From: Nannocystis exedens
GTDB taxonomy: Bacteria; Myxococcota_A; Polyangia; Nannocystales; Nannocystaceae
Length of the DNA: 64,000 nt
Direction: 5' to 3'
NCBI RefSeq assembly: GCF_002343915.1
Contig: NZ_NETK01000002.1
Span: 372,001 to 436,000 of the forward strand
Part shown: positions 50,184 to 60,752 of the stretch, piece by piece
How the letters are laid out: each line of letters opens with the position of its first letter
Position numbering within the stretch: position 1 is the first letter of the stretch
Position numbers and translations under genes: made by a program
The notes under the pieces: model-generated
Seen by the model: the letters and a program-made list of their open reading frames with translations, nothing else
Databases searched by the model: none
What the model was told of the DNA's origin: nothing

Positions 50184-51048
50184 GCCCTGGCGGGATCGGC
50201 AGGACGCGGTGAAGGCCCCGGGCGTCGAGCCGTCCGGTCCGGAAGGACAGGGCCTTTTGAACATGTTGCGGGGGACAGGCGCGACCCTGACGCTGGCCGG
50301 CGCGGGCCGCGAGGCGATCGCGGCCTGGGCCGCGGCGGCGCGGGCGGCAGGGTTTGCGCGGGTGCTGGCGGCGCCCGGGCCCGGAGGGCTGACGGCCGAG
50401 GAGCTGGCTGCGCTGCAGGCCGCGGGGATCGACGGGCTGCGCGTGCGGGTGTACGCGGCCGAGGCGGCGGCGCACGACTACCACGCGGGCCGCGAGGGGT
50501 CGTTTCGCGCGACGAGCGGGACGCTGCGCGCGGCCAGGACCGCGCGCTTGCCGGTGACGGTGACGACGCCGCTGACGCGGTCGAACCTGCGCGTGCTGGC
50601 GGCGGTGCCGGGGCTGCTCGTGGATGCAGGCGCGCTCGGGTGGCAGGTCGCGGTGGTCGCCGAGGTCCATGCGCCGGGCCTCGGGGCGGTGGCGCCGCGG
50701 CTGGCGGTGGCGCTGCCGTACGCGCTGCAGGCGATCGTGGCGGCGGAGCGGGCGGGGCTGGGCGCGGCGATCGCCGGGGCGCCGCTGTGCTTGCTCGGGC
50801 CGCTGCGCGATCGGGCGGTGCCGTCGCCGGCGCTGGCGTTCGCCGAGGGCTGCGGCGACTGCGGGCTGCGGACGCGCTGTCCCGGGGTCGACGGCGGTTA
50901 CCTGCGCCGCTTCGGGCCGGGCGAGCTGGTGCCGCCGAGGCCGGGTGACGCGCGCGCAGGGGCCGGCGGGCCGCGGGCGAAGAGACTTCAGGACATGTTC
51001 TCGGGGCCATGGCTCGAAGTGTCGGAGGGGGCGTGCTGGCCGATCTGA
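50173..51048 (+). CDS. Radical-SAM-like protein lacking the iron-sulfur motif
   Basis: About 291 residues from ATG 50173 (AGGAG nine bases upstream; GTG 50122 and ATG 50263 are alternatives). The middle follows the same barrel plan as the neighbouring radical SAM proteins: HDYHAGREGSFRATSGTL is at the place of their VHTHRGDRYEQLVRRTGTY, then VTTPLTRSNLRVL. The C-terminal cysteine group CGDCGLRTRCPGVDGGYL matches CVGCPFEQVCPGVRPDYL of the gene at 52202. However, no CxxxCxxC is present near the N-terminus, so it cannot hold the catalytic cluster. A scaffold or substrate-binding pseudoenzyme is likely. Confidence 0.65.
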   Translation: MSQPPWRDRQDAVKAPGVEPSGPEGQGLLNMLRGTGATLTLAGAGREAIAAWAAAARAAGFARVLAAPGPGGLTAEELAALQAAGIDGLRVRVYAAEAAAHDYHAGREGSFRATSGTLRAARTARLPVTVTTPLTRSNLRVLAAVPGLLVDAGALGWQVAVVAEVHAPGLGAVAPRLAVALPYALQAIVAAERAGLGAAIAGAPLCLLGPLRDRAVPSPALAFAEGCGDCGLRTRCPGVDGGYLRRFGPGELVPPRPGDARAGAGGPRAKRLQDMFSGPWLEVSEGACWPI

Positions 51049-52199
51049 CGCTGCCGAGGCCCGGCTCGGAGACGGCCCGCGGGCTGTTCTCGGCGGCGCT
51101 GCGGCGGGCGCTGACGGAGCTGCTGCGGCTGCCGGCGGGGCCGGGGCCGAACGGCGCGGCGTGGGGGCGGTTCGCGCCGGAGTTGCGACGGATCGCCGCG
51201 CGAGCGCCGGGCGCCCTGGCGAGCGCGGTGCGGCGGCCGACGATCGGGACGCTGATCCGCTGCCTGCGCGGGCGGCCGGACCCTGCCCTGCAGGGCGAGC
51301 TGCTGGCGACGCTGGCGCTCGAGCTGGCGGTCGCGGGTGTCCTCGAGGACAGGGTACAGGTGCCGCTGCCGCCGCCCGAGGTGCTGTGCCTGGGGGCCCG
51401 TTGCGCCCTGCGGCCGCCGGCGGGGCCGCTGACGATCGGGCCGACGAGCTGGCAGGCCGGTGGAGTCGGCGGGGCGCTCGGCGAGGACTTCGGGACATGC
51501 TCCCCGGAGCATGTTCTGAAGCACATGTACGAGCCGATCGCGGGGTCGATCGCGCTGGCGCTGCGGCGCGACAACAACCCGCTGGCGGAGCTGGAGGCGC
51601 ACCCGGACAAGTCGGGCAGCGGGCTCGACCTCGGCGGGCAGCCGGCCTCGGCCTGGCTGGAGGGGCTGCGCGCGGGGCTGGGCCTCGTGGAGGCGCACCT
51701 GCCCACGCTGCGCGCGGAGCTCGACGTCGGGCTGCTGCTGGTGGTGCCGGTGGGTCACGACCGCGAGCGGCACCTGTCGGCGTCGTACCAGGAGGCGATC
51801 GGGACGGTCTACCTGAGCTTGCACCCGAGCGCGCTGACGCTGGCGGAGGCGCTGATCCACGAGTTCTCGCACAACAAGCTGCACGCGCTGCTCGAGCAGG
51901 GGCCGATCCTGGAGAACGCCTGGTCGCCGCTGTACGCCTCGCCGGTGCGGCCCGATCCGCGTCCGCTGCACGGGGTGCTGCTGGCGGCGCACGCGTTCCT
52001 GCCGGTGGCGGCGCTGCTCGAGTCGATGCTGTCCTCGGGGACAGGCGAGGTCGAGGGCCGGCTGCGGCAGGTCGCGCGCGGCAACCACGAGGCGGTCGAG
52101 ACGCTGCGGCAGCACGCGCGGCCGACGGCCCTCGGCGCGCCGCTGCTGGCGGAGCTGGTGCGGCTCGACGCCCGCTTCCGCCGCTTCTGGGAGGACTGA
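51033..52199 (+). CDS. HEXXH-motif putative peptide-modification protein
   Basis: A protein of about 388 residues. The key region near residues 276-280 is LIHEFSHNKLHAL, followed by the conserved stretch SPLYASPVRPDPRPLHGVL and a helix AAHAFLPVAALLE. This matches my memory of the HEXXH-type peptide modification family (TIGR04267-like) found with radical SAM/SPASM enzymes, e.g. FxsB-type systems. GTG 51033 has GGAGG upstream; ATG 51009 is an alternative. Either start overlaps the previous stop. It ends two bases before the next start. Four repeat hairpins lie inside, including 51348-51361 and 51492-51518. Confidence 0.75.
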   Translation: MLADLTLPRPGSETARGLFSAALRRALTELLRLPAGPGPNGAAWGRFAPELRRIAARAPGALASAVRRPTIGTLIRCLRGRPDPALQGELLATLALELAVAGVLEDRVQVPLPPPEVLCLGARCALRPPAGPLTIGPTSWQAGGVGGALGEDFGTCSPEHVLKHMYEPIAGSIALALRRDNNPLAELEAHPDKSGSGLDLGGQPASAWLEGLRAGLGLVEAHLPTLRAELDVGLLLVVPVGHDRERHLSASYQEAIGTVYLSLHPSALTLAEALIHEFSHNKLHALLEQGPILENAWSPLYASPVRPDPRPLHGVLLAAHAFLPVAALLESMLSSGTGEVEGRLRQVARGNHEAVETLRQHARPTALGAPLLAELVRLDARFRRFWED

Positions 52200-52201
52200 C
52201 G

Positions 52202-53131
52202 GTGCCGGGGCTGCTCGACATGATCCTCGGCTACGACTGCAACCTGTGGTGCGACTACTGCACGATCGGGCCGGCGCTGCGCGGGCGAGCGCTGTCGACG
52301 GCGCACGCGCTGGCGTCGCTGCGGCAGGGGCGGGCGCAGGGGCTCGACGCGCTGTCGATCACGGGCGGCGAGCCGACGATCCGCCCCGACTTGCTGGCGA
52401 TCGTGCGCGCCGGGCGGGCGCTCGGGTTCGCCGACATCAAGGTGCAGTCGAACGGGCTGATGTACGCGCACGGCGACAACCTGGCGCGGCTGCTGGCGGC
52501 CGGAGCGACGCGCCTCCACGTCTCGGTGCACACCCACCGGGGCGACCGCTACGAGCAGCTGGTCCGAAGGACAGGTACGTACGCGGCGATGGTCGGCGGG
52601 CTGCAGCGCGCGGTCGCCAGCGGCGCGGCGCTGGTGGTCGACCTGATCGTCAAGCGCGACACGATGGCCGACCTGCCGGCGGCGATCGACTGGCTCGCCG
52701 GCCAGGGGGTGCGCGCGGTCGATCTCTGGTACGTGTCGCTGACCGACGCGAACGCGGCCCACCCGGAGTCGCTGCCGCGCATGTCCGAGGCGATGCCGTT
52801 CATGGCCGAGGCGCTGGCCCGCGGGCGCCGGCAGGCGATGACGCTGCGGTCGCTGCATGTGCCGCGCTGTCTCCTGGGGCAGGATCACCCGCACGCGTGG
52901 GACCCGGGGGCCGAGCGGGTGGTGGTGGTGACGCCCGAGTCGACGTTCGCGCTCAAGGACAGCCGCCTCGCCGGGCGGGTCAAGGTGCCGGCGTGCGTGG
53001 GCTGTCCTTTCGAGCAGGTCTGTCCGGGGGTGCGGCCGGACTACCTGGCGACGTTCGGCGACGGGGAGATCGCGGCGGCGCGCGGGCAAGCGGCGACGCG
53101 CGGGCCGACCCGGCTGCCGCTCGCGCGGTGA
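52202..53131 (+). CDS. Radical SAM protein with C-terminal cysteine cluster
   Basis: A 309-residue radical SAM enzyme. The cluster cysteines C13, C17 and C20 are in YDCNLWCDYC, and the SAM-binding motif is SITGGEPTIRPDLL. QSNGLM and HVSVHTHRGDRYEQL follow. A C-terminal set (CVGCPFEQVCPG) may bind an auxiliary cluster. GTG 52202 is preceded by GGGAGG, and the start is two bases after the stop of the HEXXH gene, so the two are tightly coupled. It should generate a 5'-deoxyadenosyl radical to modify a peptide. It resembles the barrel of the fusion protein at 47474. Confidence 0.85.
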   Translation: MPGLLDMILGYDCNLWCDYCTIGPALRGRALSTAHALASLRQGRAQGLDALSITGGEPTIRPDLLAIVRAGRALGFADIKVQSNGLMYAHGDNLARLLAAGATRLHVSVHTHRGDRYEQLVRRTGTYAAMVGGLQRAVASGAALVVDLIVKRDTMADLPAAIDWLAGQGVRAVDLWYVSLTDANAAHPESLPRMSEAMPFMAEALARGRRQAMTLRSLHVPRCLLGQDHPHAWDPGAERVVVVTPESTFALKDSRLAGRVKVPACVGCPFEQVCPGVRPDYLATFGDGEIAAARGQAATRGPTRLPLAR

Positions 53132-53221
53132 GGCGGATCGAGCTCTGTCGGCGACGGCGAGCGTGCGGTCGCCTGCGGTGGCATGCGGGCCGACGCCGGG
53201 CGATCCGCCGGGCCGGCCCGA

Positions 53222-53290
53222 GAGATGTTCGTCAAGACATGTTCAGGTGGACATGCTTGCGCGAGCATGACCCGAGAGACATGTCCCCGG
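53222..53290. repeat. Dispersed hairpin cluster between the radical SAM and uvrA genes
   Basis: ATGTTCGTCAAGACAT, GGACATGCTTGCGCGAGCATG and GAGACATGTCCCC follow one another in the gap between convergent genes. They could act as a bidirectional terminator, but there are no T-runs. Confidence 0.65.
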
Positions 53291-53292
53291 GG

Positions 53293-56181
<2,889 letters not shown>

Positions 56182-56334
56182 CGCGCCGTGTTAGCACGCG
56201 TTTTCGCGCCGGCCGACACCGCCGCCCGCCTGAGCAGGTGAAAGTTTGCGCACGTGTCCAGGTGTTCAGGGTCGATCTCGCGCAGATCTGCCGGCCCGCC
56301 GCGGGTCCCGGGTGCGGCGCGCGGCTTCTCAAGC

Positions 56335-56363
56335 TTCTCAACCGCGCCGGCTGCCCCTATTAA
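56335..56363 (+). promoter_or_regulatory. Promoter of tRNA-Leu
   Basis: TTCTCA (56335-56340), a 17-base spacer and TATTAA (56358-56363), with the tRNA starting 13 bases later. The GAGGGCC after the -10 is a GC-rich discriminator, as in many stable RNA promoters. Confidence 0.55.
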
Positions 56364-56376
56364 GAGGGCCCCCCAC

Positions 56377-56456
56377 GCCCGGGTGGTGGAATCGGTAGAC
56401 ACAGGGGACTTAAAATCCCCGGCGCAAGCGTGCGGGTTCGAGTCCCGCCCCGGGCA
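56377..56456 (+). tRNA. tRNA-Leu (anticodon UAA)
   Basis: Acceptor GCCCGGG/CCCGGGC, D-arm with GGTAGACAC, anticodon stem GGGGA/TCCCC with TAA in the loop, a variable arm (GGCGCAAGCGTGC) and T-arm GCGGG-TTCGAGT-CCCGC. The discriminator is A. CCA is not encoded. The gene reads TTA codons, which should be very rare at this GC content. Confidence 0.95.
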
Positions 56457-56523
56457 TCGCCAGGCCGGCCAGGCGCGACGATCGGCGGCCGCGCGGCGGC
56501 CCGTCCGCCGCGCGGGTCGGCGT

Positions 56524-56660
56524 CCTGGTCCTCAAGTCATGTGCTCTCGGACATGGCCGAGAGAGCATGTCTGCTCGCGGGTCGGGCAGGGCGCCTCGCT
56601 GGTCTTCGGGGCATGTGCGTACGGGCATGGCCGCAGGAGCATGTCCGGAAAAACCTGTCC
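56524..56660. repeat. Dispersed hairpin cluster after tRNA-Leu
   Basis: CTCTCGG-ACATGG-CCGAGAG (56544-56563), GGGGCATG...GGGCATGG and GAGCATGTCCGG...ACCTGTCC arms fill the gap between tRNA-Leu and the end of the leftward lipoprotein gene. Confidence 0.6.
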
Positions 56661-57773
56661 TCAAGGCTTGTAGGCGTCGGCCAGCCACAGCCAGCGGAAC
56701 TCGCACTGGTCGGCCGGGCTCGAGTAGGAGCGCAGGTTGTGGAAGCTGCCGACGATCGACCCGACCGGGTTGTGGTTCTGGTCGTAGAGGGGGATCTTGG
56801 CCAGCTTGGCCTCCCCCATGCCGGCGACGACCTCCTGGCCCGAGAACTGGCCGACGAGGTCGTAGTTGCCCGGCGGGGTGCCGCACACGTTGTTGCCGGG
56901 GCACGCCTGCACCTGGGTCGCGGCGACGGTGAACTCGAGCGCGTCGGGCCACGGCACCGGCAGCTCGGCGGTGCCAGGCACGCCCATGCCGGCGACGAAC
57001 ATGCTCGAGGCGAGGTTGTTGAGGTTGCCCGGCCTGGCGAGGCGGACCATCCGCGTGTTGCAGGTGTTGGCGTCGGAGAAGCCGGTGCCGACGTAGGCGA
57101 CGCTGACGCAGGTGCCGAGCGGGATGTCGGGGACGGCCGTGTCCGGACCCGCGACGTGGACGGCGATGGTCTGGTTGGCGAGGCACTGCGTGTTGCCCTG
57201 GATGCAGTCCTGGCTGAGGTTGCAGGCGCGGAACTTGAACGTGTTGGCGTCGGGCTTGGCCTCGAGCACGCCCTGGATGACCGGGCCGAGCGCGGCGTTG
57301 CAGGTGCCCGGCGCGGGGGTGTGCTGGACGGTGATCTCGAGGTTCGGGGCGGCGACCTGCGGACACACGTCGCCGGGCGAGAGGTCGAGCTTCGGCGTCG
57401 CGGTGTCGTTCGTCGTCGTGCTCGCGGTCGAGTCGCCGTCGGTGGTGCTCGTCGCCAGGGTGTCGACGCTCTCGGTGGTGCCGCTGTCCGCGTCGGTGGT
57501 CGCGGGCGTGGTGGTGCTCGTCATCGGCGCGGCGGTGCTGTCGCCCTCGCTGGTGACGCTGACCGTCGCGCCGGTCGGGTCGGCGGTGCTCTGGGCGCCG
57601 CTGCCGCCGCTGGTCGGAGCGACGGTGGCGCTTCCGCCGGCGCTGGTCGAGCTCAGGGCGTCGCTGGAACCGCTCTCGAAGAGCCCCTGGCTCGCGTGGT
57701 AGGCCGGGTTCGGGACCGTACACGCCGCGAGCAGGACCGTGCAGAGGGCGGGGGAGCAGATCGAGCGGCGCAT
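56661..57773 (-). CDS. Cysteine-rich hypothetical lipoprotein with Ser/Thr linker
   Basis: A 370-residue predicted lipoprotein (lipobox VLLAAC). A linker of about 100 residues rich in Ser/Thr/Gly/Asp follows (STTDGDSTASTTTND). The folded part from about 130 to 370 has several well-spaced cysteines (GDVCPQ, GTCNAAL, FRACNLSQDC, NTCNTR, VQACPGNNVC, ADQCEFR) that could form disulfides. No family is recognised. Such linker-bearing lipoproteins are frequent in the Nannocystis group. TAGCCT ends six bases before the ATG, so it may be leaderless. Confidence 0.7.
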   Translation of the reverse strand: MRRSICSPALCTVLLAACTVPNPAYHASQGLFESGSSDALSSTSAGGSATVAPTSGGSGAQSTADPTGATVSVTSEGDSTAAPMTSTTTPATTDADSGTTESVDTLATSTTDGDSTASTTTNDTATPKLDLSPGDVCPQVAAPNLEITVQHTPAPGTCNAALGPVIQGVLEAKPDANTFKFRACNLSQDCIQGNTQCLANQTIAVHVAGPDTAVPDIPLGTCVSVAYVGTGFSDANTCNTRMVRLARPGNLNNLASSMFVAGMGVPGTAELPVPWPDALEFTVAATQVQACPGNNVCGTPPGNYDLVGQFSGQEVVAGMGEAKLAKIPLYDQNHNPVGSIVGSFHNLRSYSSPADQCEFRWLWLADAYKP

Positions 57774-57881
57774 GATGCGAGGCTAGTCGGCGCTCGCGCG
57801 CGGGGGCAAGCGCGTCGACGAGGCGGCGCAATTTCGCTCCTCGCGCGGCCCCAAGGGCGTTTGCCGGATCTGGAGGCAATC

Positions 57882-57903
57882 GACCTGGCCGAAGAGCCAG
57901 GTC
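57882..57903 (-). terminator. Hairpin after the histidine kinase gene
   Basis: GACCTGGC and GCCAGGTC form a perfect 8-bp stem around CGAAGA, 10 bases beyond the kinase stop. No T-run is present. Confidence 0.5.
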
Positions 57904-57912
57904 GCTACGGCC

Positions 57913-59319
57913 TCATGCGGGCGAGACGTTCTCGGCGAAGGCGAGGTGGAGGACCATGCGCGCGCCGCCGGTGTGGCGAGGGTCGAGCGCGAGCCGTCCG
58001 CCGGAATTCTCCGTGAGGCCGCGGGCGATCGAGAGGCCGAGGCCGGCGCCCTCGTGGCTCTCGCCGCCGGCGCCGCGGAAGAACGGGGTGAAGATGTGCG
58101 GCTGATCCTCGACCGGGATCCCGGGGCCCTGATCGACGACGGCGAGCTCGACGCCGCCCTCGACGACGACGACCTCGACGCGGACCTCGCCGCCCGGCGG
58201 GCTGTGGACGACGGCGTTGTCGATCAGGTTGCGGAGGGCGCGGGCGAGGTCGGCCGCGGCCCCGCGCACCTCGACCGGGAACTCGTCGATCGCGGGCGGG
58301 ACGGTGATGGTGACGCCGCGATCGTCGACGTGGCCCCGCGCCATCCGCAGGGCCTCGCGGACGATGTCGGCCACCTTCGCCCGCGCGCGCGTGGCCGGGG
58401 CGCCGCCCTGGGCGCGGGCGAGCCGCAGCAGGTCCTCGGCGAGGGCGATCAGGGCGTCGACCGAGGACAGCATCTCGCGCAGGGCGGCCCGGTACCCGTC
58501 GACGTCGCGATCGCGTCGCAGCGCGAGCTGCAGCTCGCCGCGCAGCGAGGCCAGCGGCGAGCGCAGCTCGTGGGCGGCGTGCGAGATGAAGCGGCGCTGC
58601 GACGACACGACCTCGTCGAGGCGGCTGATCATGTGGTCGAGGTCGGAGGCGAGCGAGCGGGTCTCGTCGGCGCCCATGGCCCGCGGATCGCCGACGCGCG
58701 CGGCGAGGTCGCCCTCGGCGACCAGGCGGGCGACGTGCGCGACCGAGTGGACGTCGCGGGCCAGCCGCTCGCCGAGCCAGCGGGCGATCAGCGCGGTGGC
58801 GCCGGCGGCACAGACGAAGATCAGGAGGAGGAGCTCGAACAGGGTGGCGGTGTCGTCCTCGACGGTGCTCTTGGAGACGGCGTAGAGCAGGGCCTCGCCC
58901 TGATCGCCGGTCGGCATGACGACGCCGCGCAGGCGGGTCTCGCCGAGCTCGAGGTCGACGGCGACGCCGTCCCACGGCAAGGCGCGCCGCAGGCCCAGCG
59001 CCGCCAGCGACGCAGGGGCCTGGCCGGCGAAGCTCTCCGAGGCGGACTCGAGCCGGGTGTCGGGGCCGTAGATCGCGGTGTAGCGCGGGGTCGGGTCGAT
59101 GCTCTCGGGCACGTCGGCGTGGCCCTCGTCGAGCGGGTGCCCGGCGTAGTAGGTGCCGGGCAGGTGCTGGGCGAGCGCGGTGGCCTGGCGGAACAGGGCG
59201 TTGTCGAGGTCGGAGATCTCGAGCGCGCGGATCAACAGGTAGAGCGGGACGAACGACAGCGCGAGGGCGACGACGGTGACGCCTGTGACCGCGGCGACCA
59301 GGCGGTTGCGGAGCTTCAT
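57913..59319 (-). CDS. Sensor histidine kinase
   Basis: A 468-residue two-component sensor. TM1 is near 8-30 and TM2 near 160-180, enclosing a periplasmic sensor of about 130 residues. HAMP follows (VAHVARLVAEGDLAARV). The H-box is RRFISHAAHELRSPLASLRG with the phosphorylated histidine. The ATP-binding domain has LRNLIDNAVVHSPPGG (N-box), VVDQGPGIPVED (G1) and GAGLGLSIARG (G2). The ATG overlaps the response regulator stop (ATGA), so both are made together. The signal is unknown. Confidence 0.94.
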   Translation of the reverse strand: MKLRNRLVAAVTGVTVVALALSFVPLYLLIRALEISDLDNALFRQATALAQHLPGTYYAGHPLDEGHADVPESIDPTPRYTAIYGPDTRLESASESFAGQAPASLAALGLRRALPWDGVAVDLELGETRLRGVVMPTGDQGEALLYAVSKSTVEDDTATLFELLLLIFVCAAGATALIARWLGERLARDVHSVAHVARLVAEGDLAARVGDPRAMGADETRSLASDLDHMISRLDEVVSSQRRFISHAAHELRSPLASLRGELQLALRRDRDVDGYRAALREMLSSVDALIALAEDLLRLARAQGGAPATRARAKVADIVREALRMARGHVDDRGVTITVPPAIDEFPVEVRGAAADLARALRNLIDNAVVHSPPGGEVRVEVVVVEGGVELAVVDQGPGIPVEDQPHIFTPFFRGAGGESHEGAGLGLSIARGLTENSGGRLALDPRHTGGARMVLHLAFAENVSPA

Positions 59320-59978
59320 GCCTCGTTCTGCCAGCGGTAGCCGACGCCGCGCACGGTCTCGATGCGGGCGGCGTGCTCGCCCAGCTTGGTGCGCAGGTTC
59401 TTGACGTGGACCTCGACGACGTTGGAGCCGGGGTCGAACGACAGCTCCCAGACCTTCTGCAGCAGCTCGGTGCGGGGGACGACGCGGCCGGCCTCGCGCA
59501 CGAGGTAGCTGAGCAGCAGGAACTCGCGCGGGGTGAGGTCGAGGCGCCGGCCCGAGAGGGTGACGGTGCGCTCGTGCCGGTCGATGCGCACGGGGCCGAC
59601 CTCGAGGTAGCGATCGCCGTGGCCGCGCCGGCCGAGCGCGCGCACGCGGGCCAGCAGCTCGCCGAGGTCGAACGGCTTGGGCAGGAAGTCGTCGGCCCCG
59701 GCGTCGAGGCCGGCGACGCGCTCCTGGATCTCGGCGCGCGCGGTCAACATGAGGATCGGCATGGTCGCGCCGGCCGAGCGCAGGGTGCGGCACACGGTGA
59801 GGCCGTCGACCGTGGGCAGCATCCAGTCGAGGATCACGAGGTCGTAGCTGATGCTGCGGCTCTGGGTGATGGCGACGCCGCCGTCCTCGACGAGGTCGAC
59901 GACGTACCCCTCCTCGGCCAGGGCGCGCAGCAAAAAGCTGGCGAGCTTTTTGTTGTCCTCGACGATGAGGATCTTCAT
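59316..59978 (-). CDS. OmpR-family response regulator
   Basis: A 220-residue regulator. The receiver domain keeps the phospho-acceptor Asp-51 (VILDWMLP), Thr-79 and Lys-101 (LPKPFDL). The winged helix domain contains LDLTPREFLLLSYLV and ends VRGVGYRW. It is phosphorylated by the coupled kinase next to it and binds DNA. TATCAT ends seven bases upstream of the ATG and no Shine-Dalgarno is visible, so this transcript is probably leaderless. Confidence 0.95.
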   Translation of the reverse strand: MKILIVEDNKKLASFLLRALAEEGYVVDLVEDGGVAITQSRSISYDLVILDWMLPTVDGLTVCRTLRSAGATMPILMLTARAEIQERVAGLDAGADDFLPKPFDLGELLARVRALGRRGHGDRYLEVGPVRIDRHERTVTLSGRRLDLTPREFLLLSYLVREAGRVVPRTELLQKVWELSFDPGSNVVEVHVKNLRTKLGEHAARIETVRGVGYRWQNEA

Positions 59979-60173
59979 CGCGCGGATGATAGCGCCGGTC
60001 GTCGCGCGCGTCGGGGGCAGCGGCCTCCAGCAGGCCGACCGGAGCGGGCGCGGGCGGGCATCGGCGGGCCCCGGAAGCGGTCAGCGCAAAGTGCGCGACG
60101 GACGGCGGGCCCAGGCGACGCGGCGCGGCGCGTCCGGCTCGCGGCGGCGGTCAAAGCGAGTATGCTTGCACCC

Positions 60174-60752
60174 GTGACGCGCGCCTCCAGACGTCTCGCG
60201 CTCGCGCTGCTGCTCGTGAGCGCCGCCTGCCTCCCTTCCGGCGAGCTCGTCGCCATCGACGGCAGTCACCGCATGGTGGCCCGTGACCCGCAGTCCGGGC
60301 TGAGCGTGGTGCTGACGACGGGGGCCTGGCAGGGGATCCCGAGCGACCTCGACGAGCAGGTCACGGTGATCCACGTCCTGGTCGCCAACCTCGGCAACCG
60401 GTCGATCCGCCTCGCGCCCGGCGACATCGACTTGATCGACGAGCGCGGGTTCCGGCGCGATCTCCTCGACGCCGGCGGCTCGTTCGTCCAGGCCGGGCAG
60501 AACGACAACGGCTATCACCCGGGGCGTCAGCTCGACTTCGGCCGCATCGAGTGGGTGGGCGGCGACGTCGCCTCGTCGGCGCTGCCGTGGGGCGTGCTGG
60601 TGCCCGGCACGTCGATGCGCGGCTACGTGTACTTCGAGAAGGTCGATCGGGCCAACGCAGCGACCCTCACCTGGCACTTCCACGACCGCGACAGCCGCCC
60701 GGTCGTCGACCTCACCTTCGATCTCTACGTCGCCCGTGGCTCGCAGACGTGA
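60174..60752 (+). CDS. Hypothetical lipoprotein
   Basis: A 192-residue predicted lipoprotein with LLLVSAAC before the lipidated cysteine. The mature part looks like one beta-sandwich: VIHVLVANLGNRSIRLAPGDIDLIDERG and LVPGTSMRGYVYFEKVD resemble the DUF4352/immunoglobulin-like fold of small exported lipoproteins. TATGCT ends seven bases before the GTG, so I take GTG 60174 as the start; ATG 60162 lies within that -10. Its end overlaps the next gene by 17 bases. Confidence 0.7.
   Translation: MTRASRRLALALLLVSAACLPSGELVAIDGSHRMVARDPQSGLSVVLTTGAWQGIPSDLDEQVTVIHVLVANLGNRSIRLAPGDIDLIDERGFRRDLLDAGGSFVQAGQNDNGYHPGRQLDFGRIEWVGGDVASSALPWGVLVPGTSMRGYVYFEKVDRANAATLTWHFHDRDSRPVVDLTFDLYVARGSQT

Noticed and set aside
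47474..51706. Single 1410-residue frame on the minus strand
   Set aside because: Only the part up to 49345 encodes conserved domains; the rest is Arg/Pro/Ser shadow of the rightward genes.
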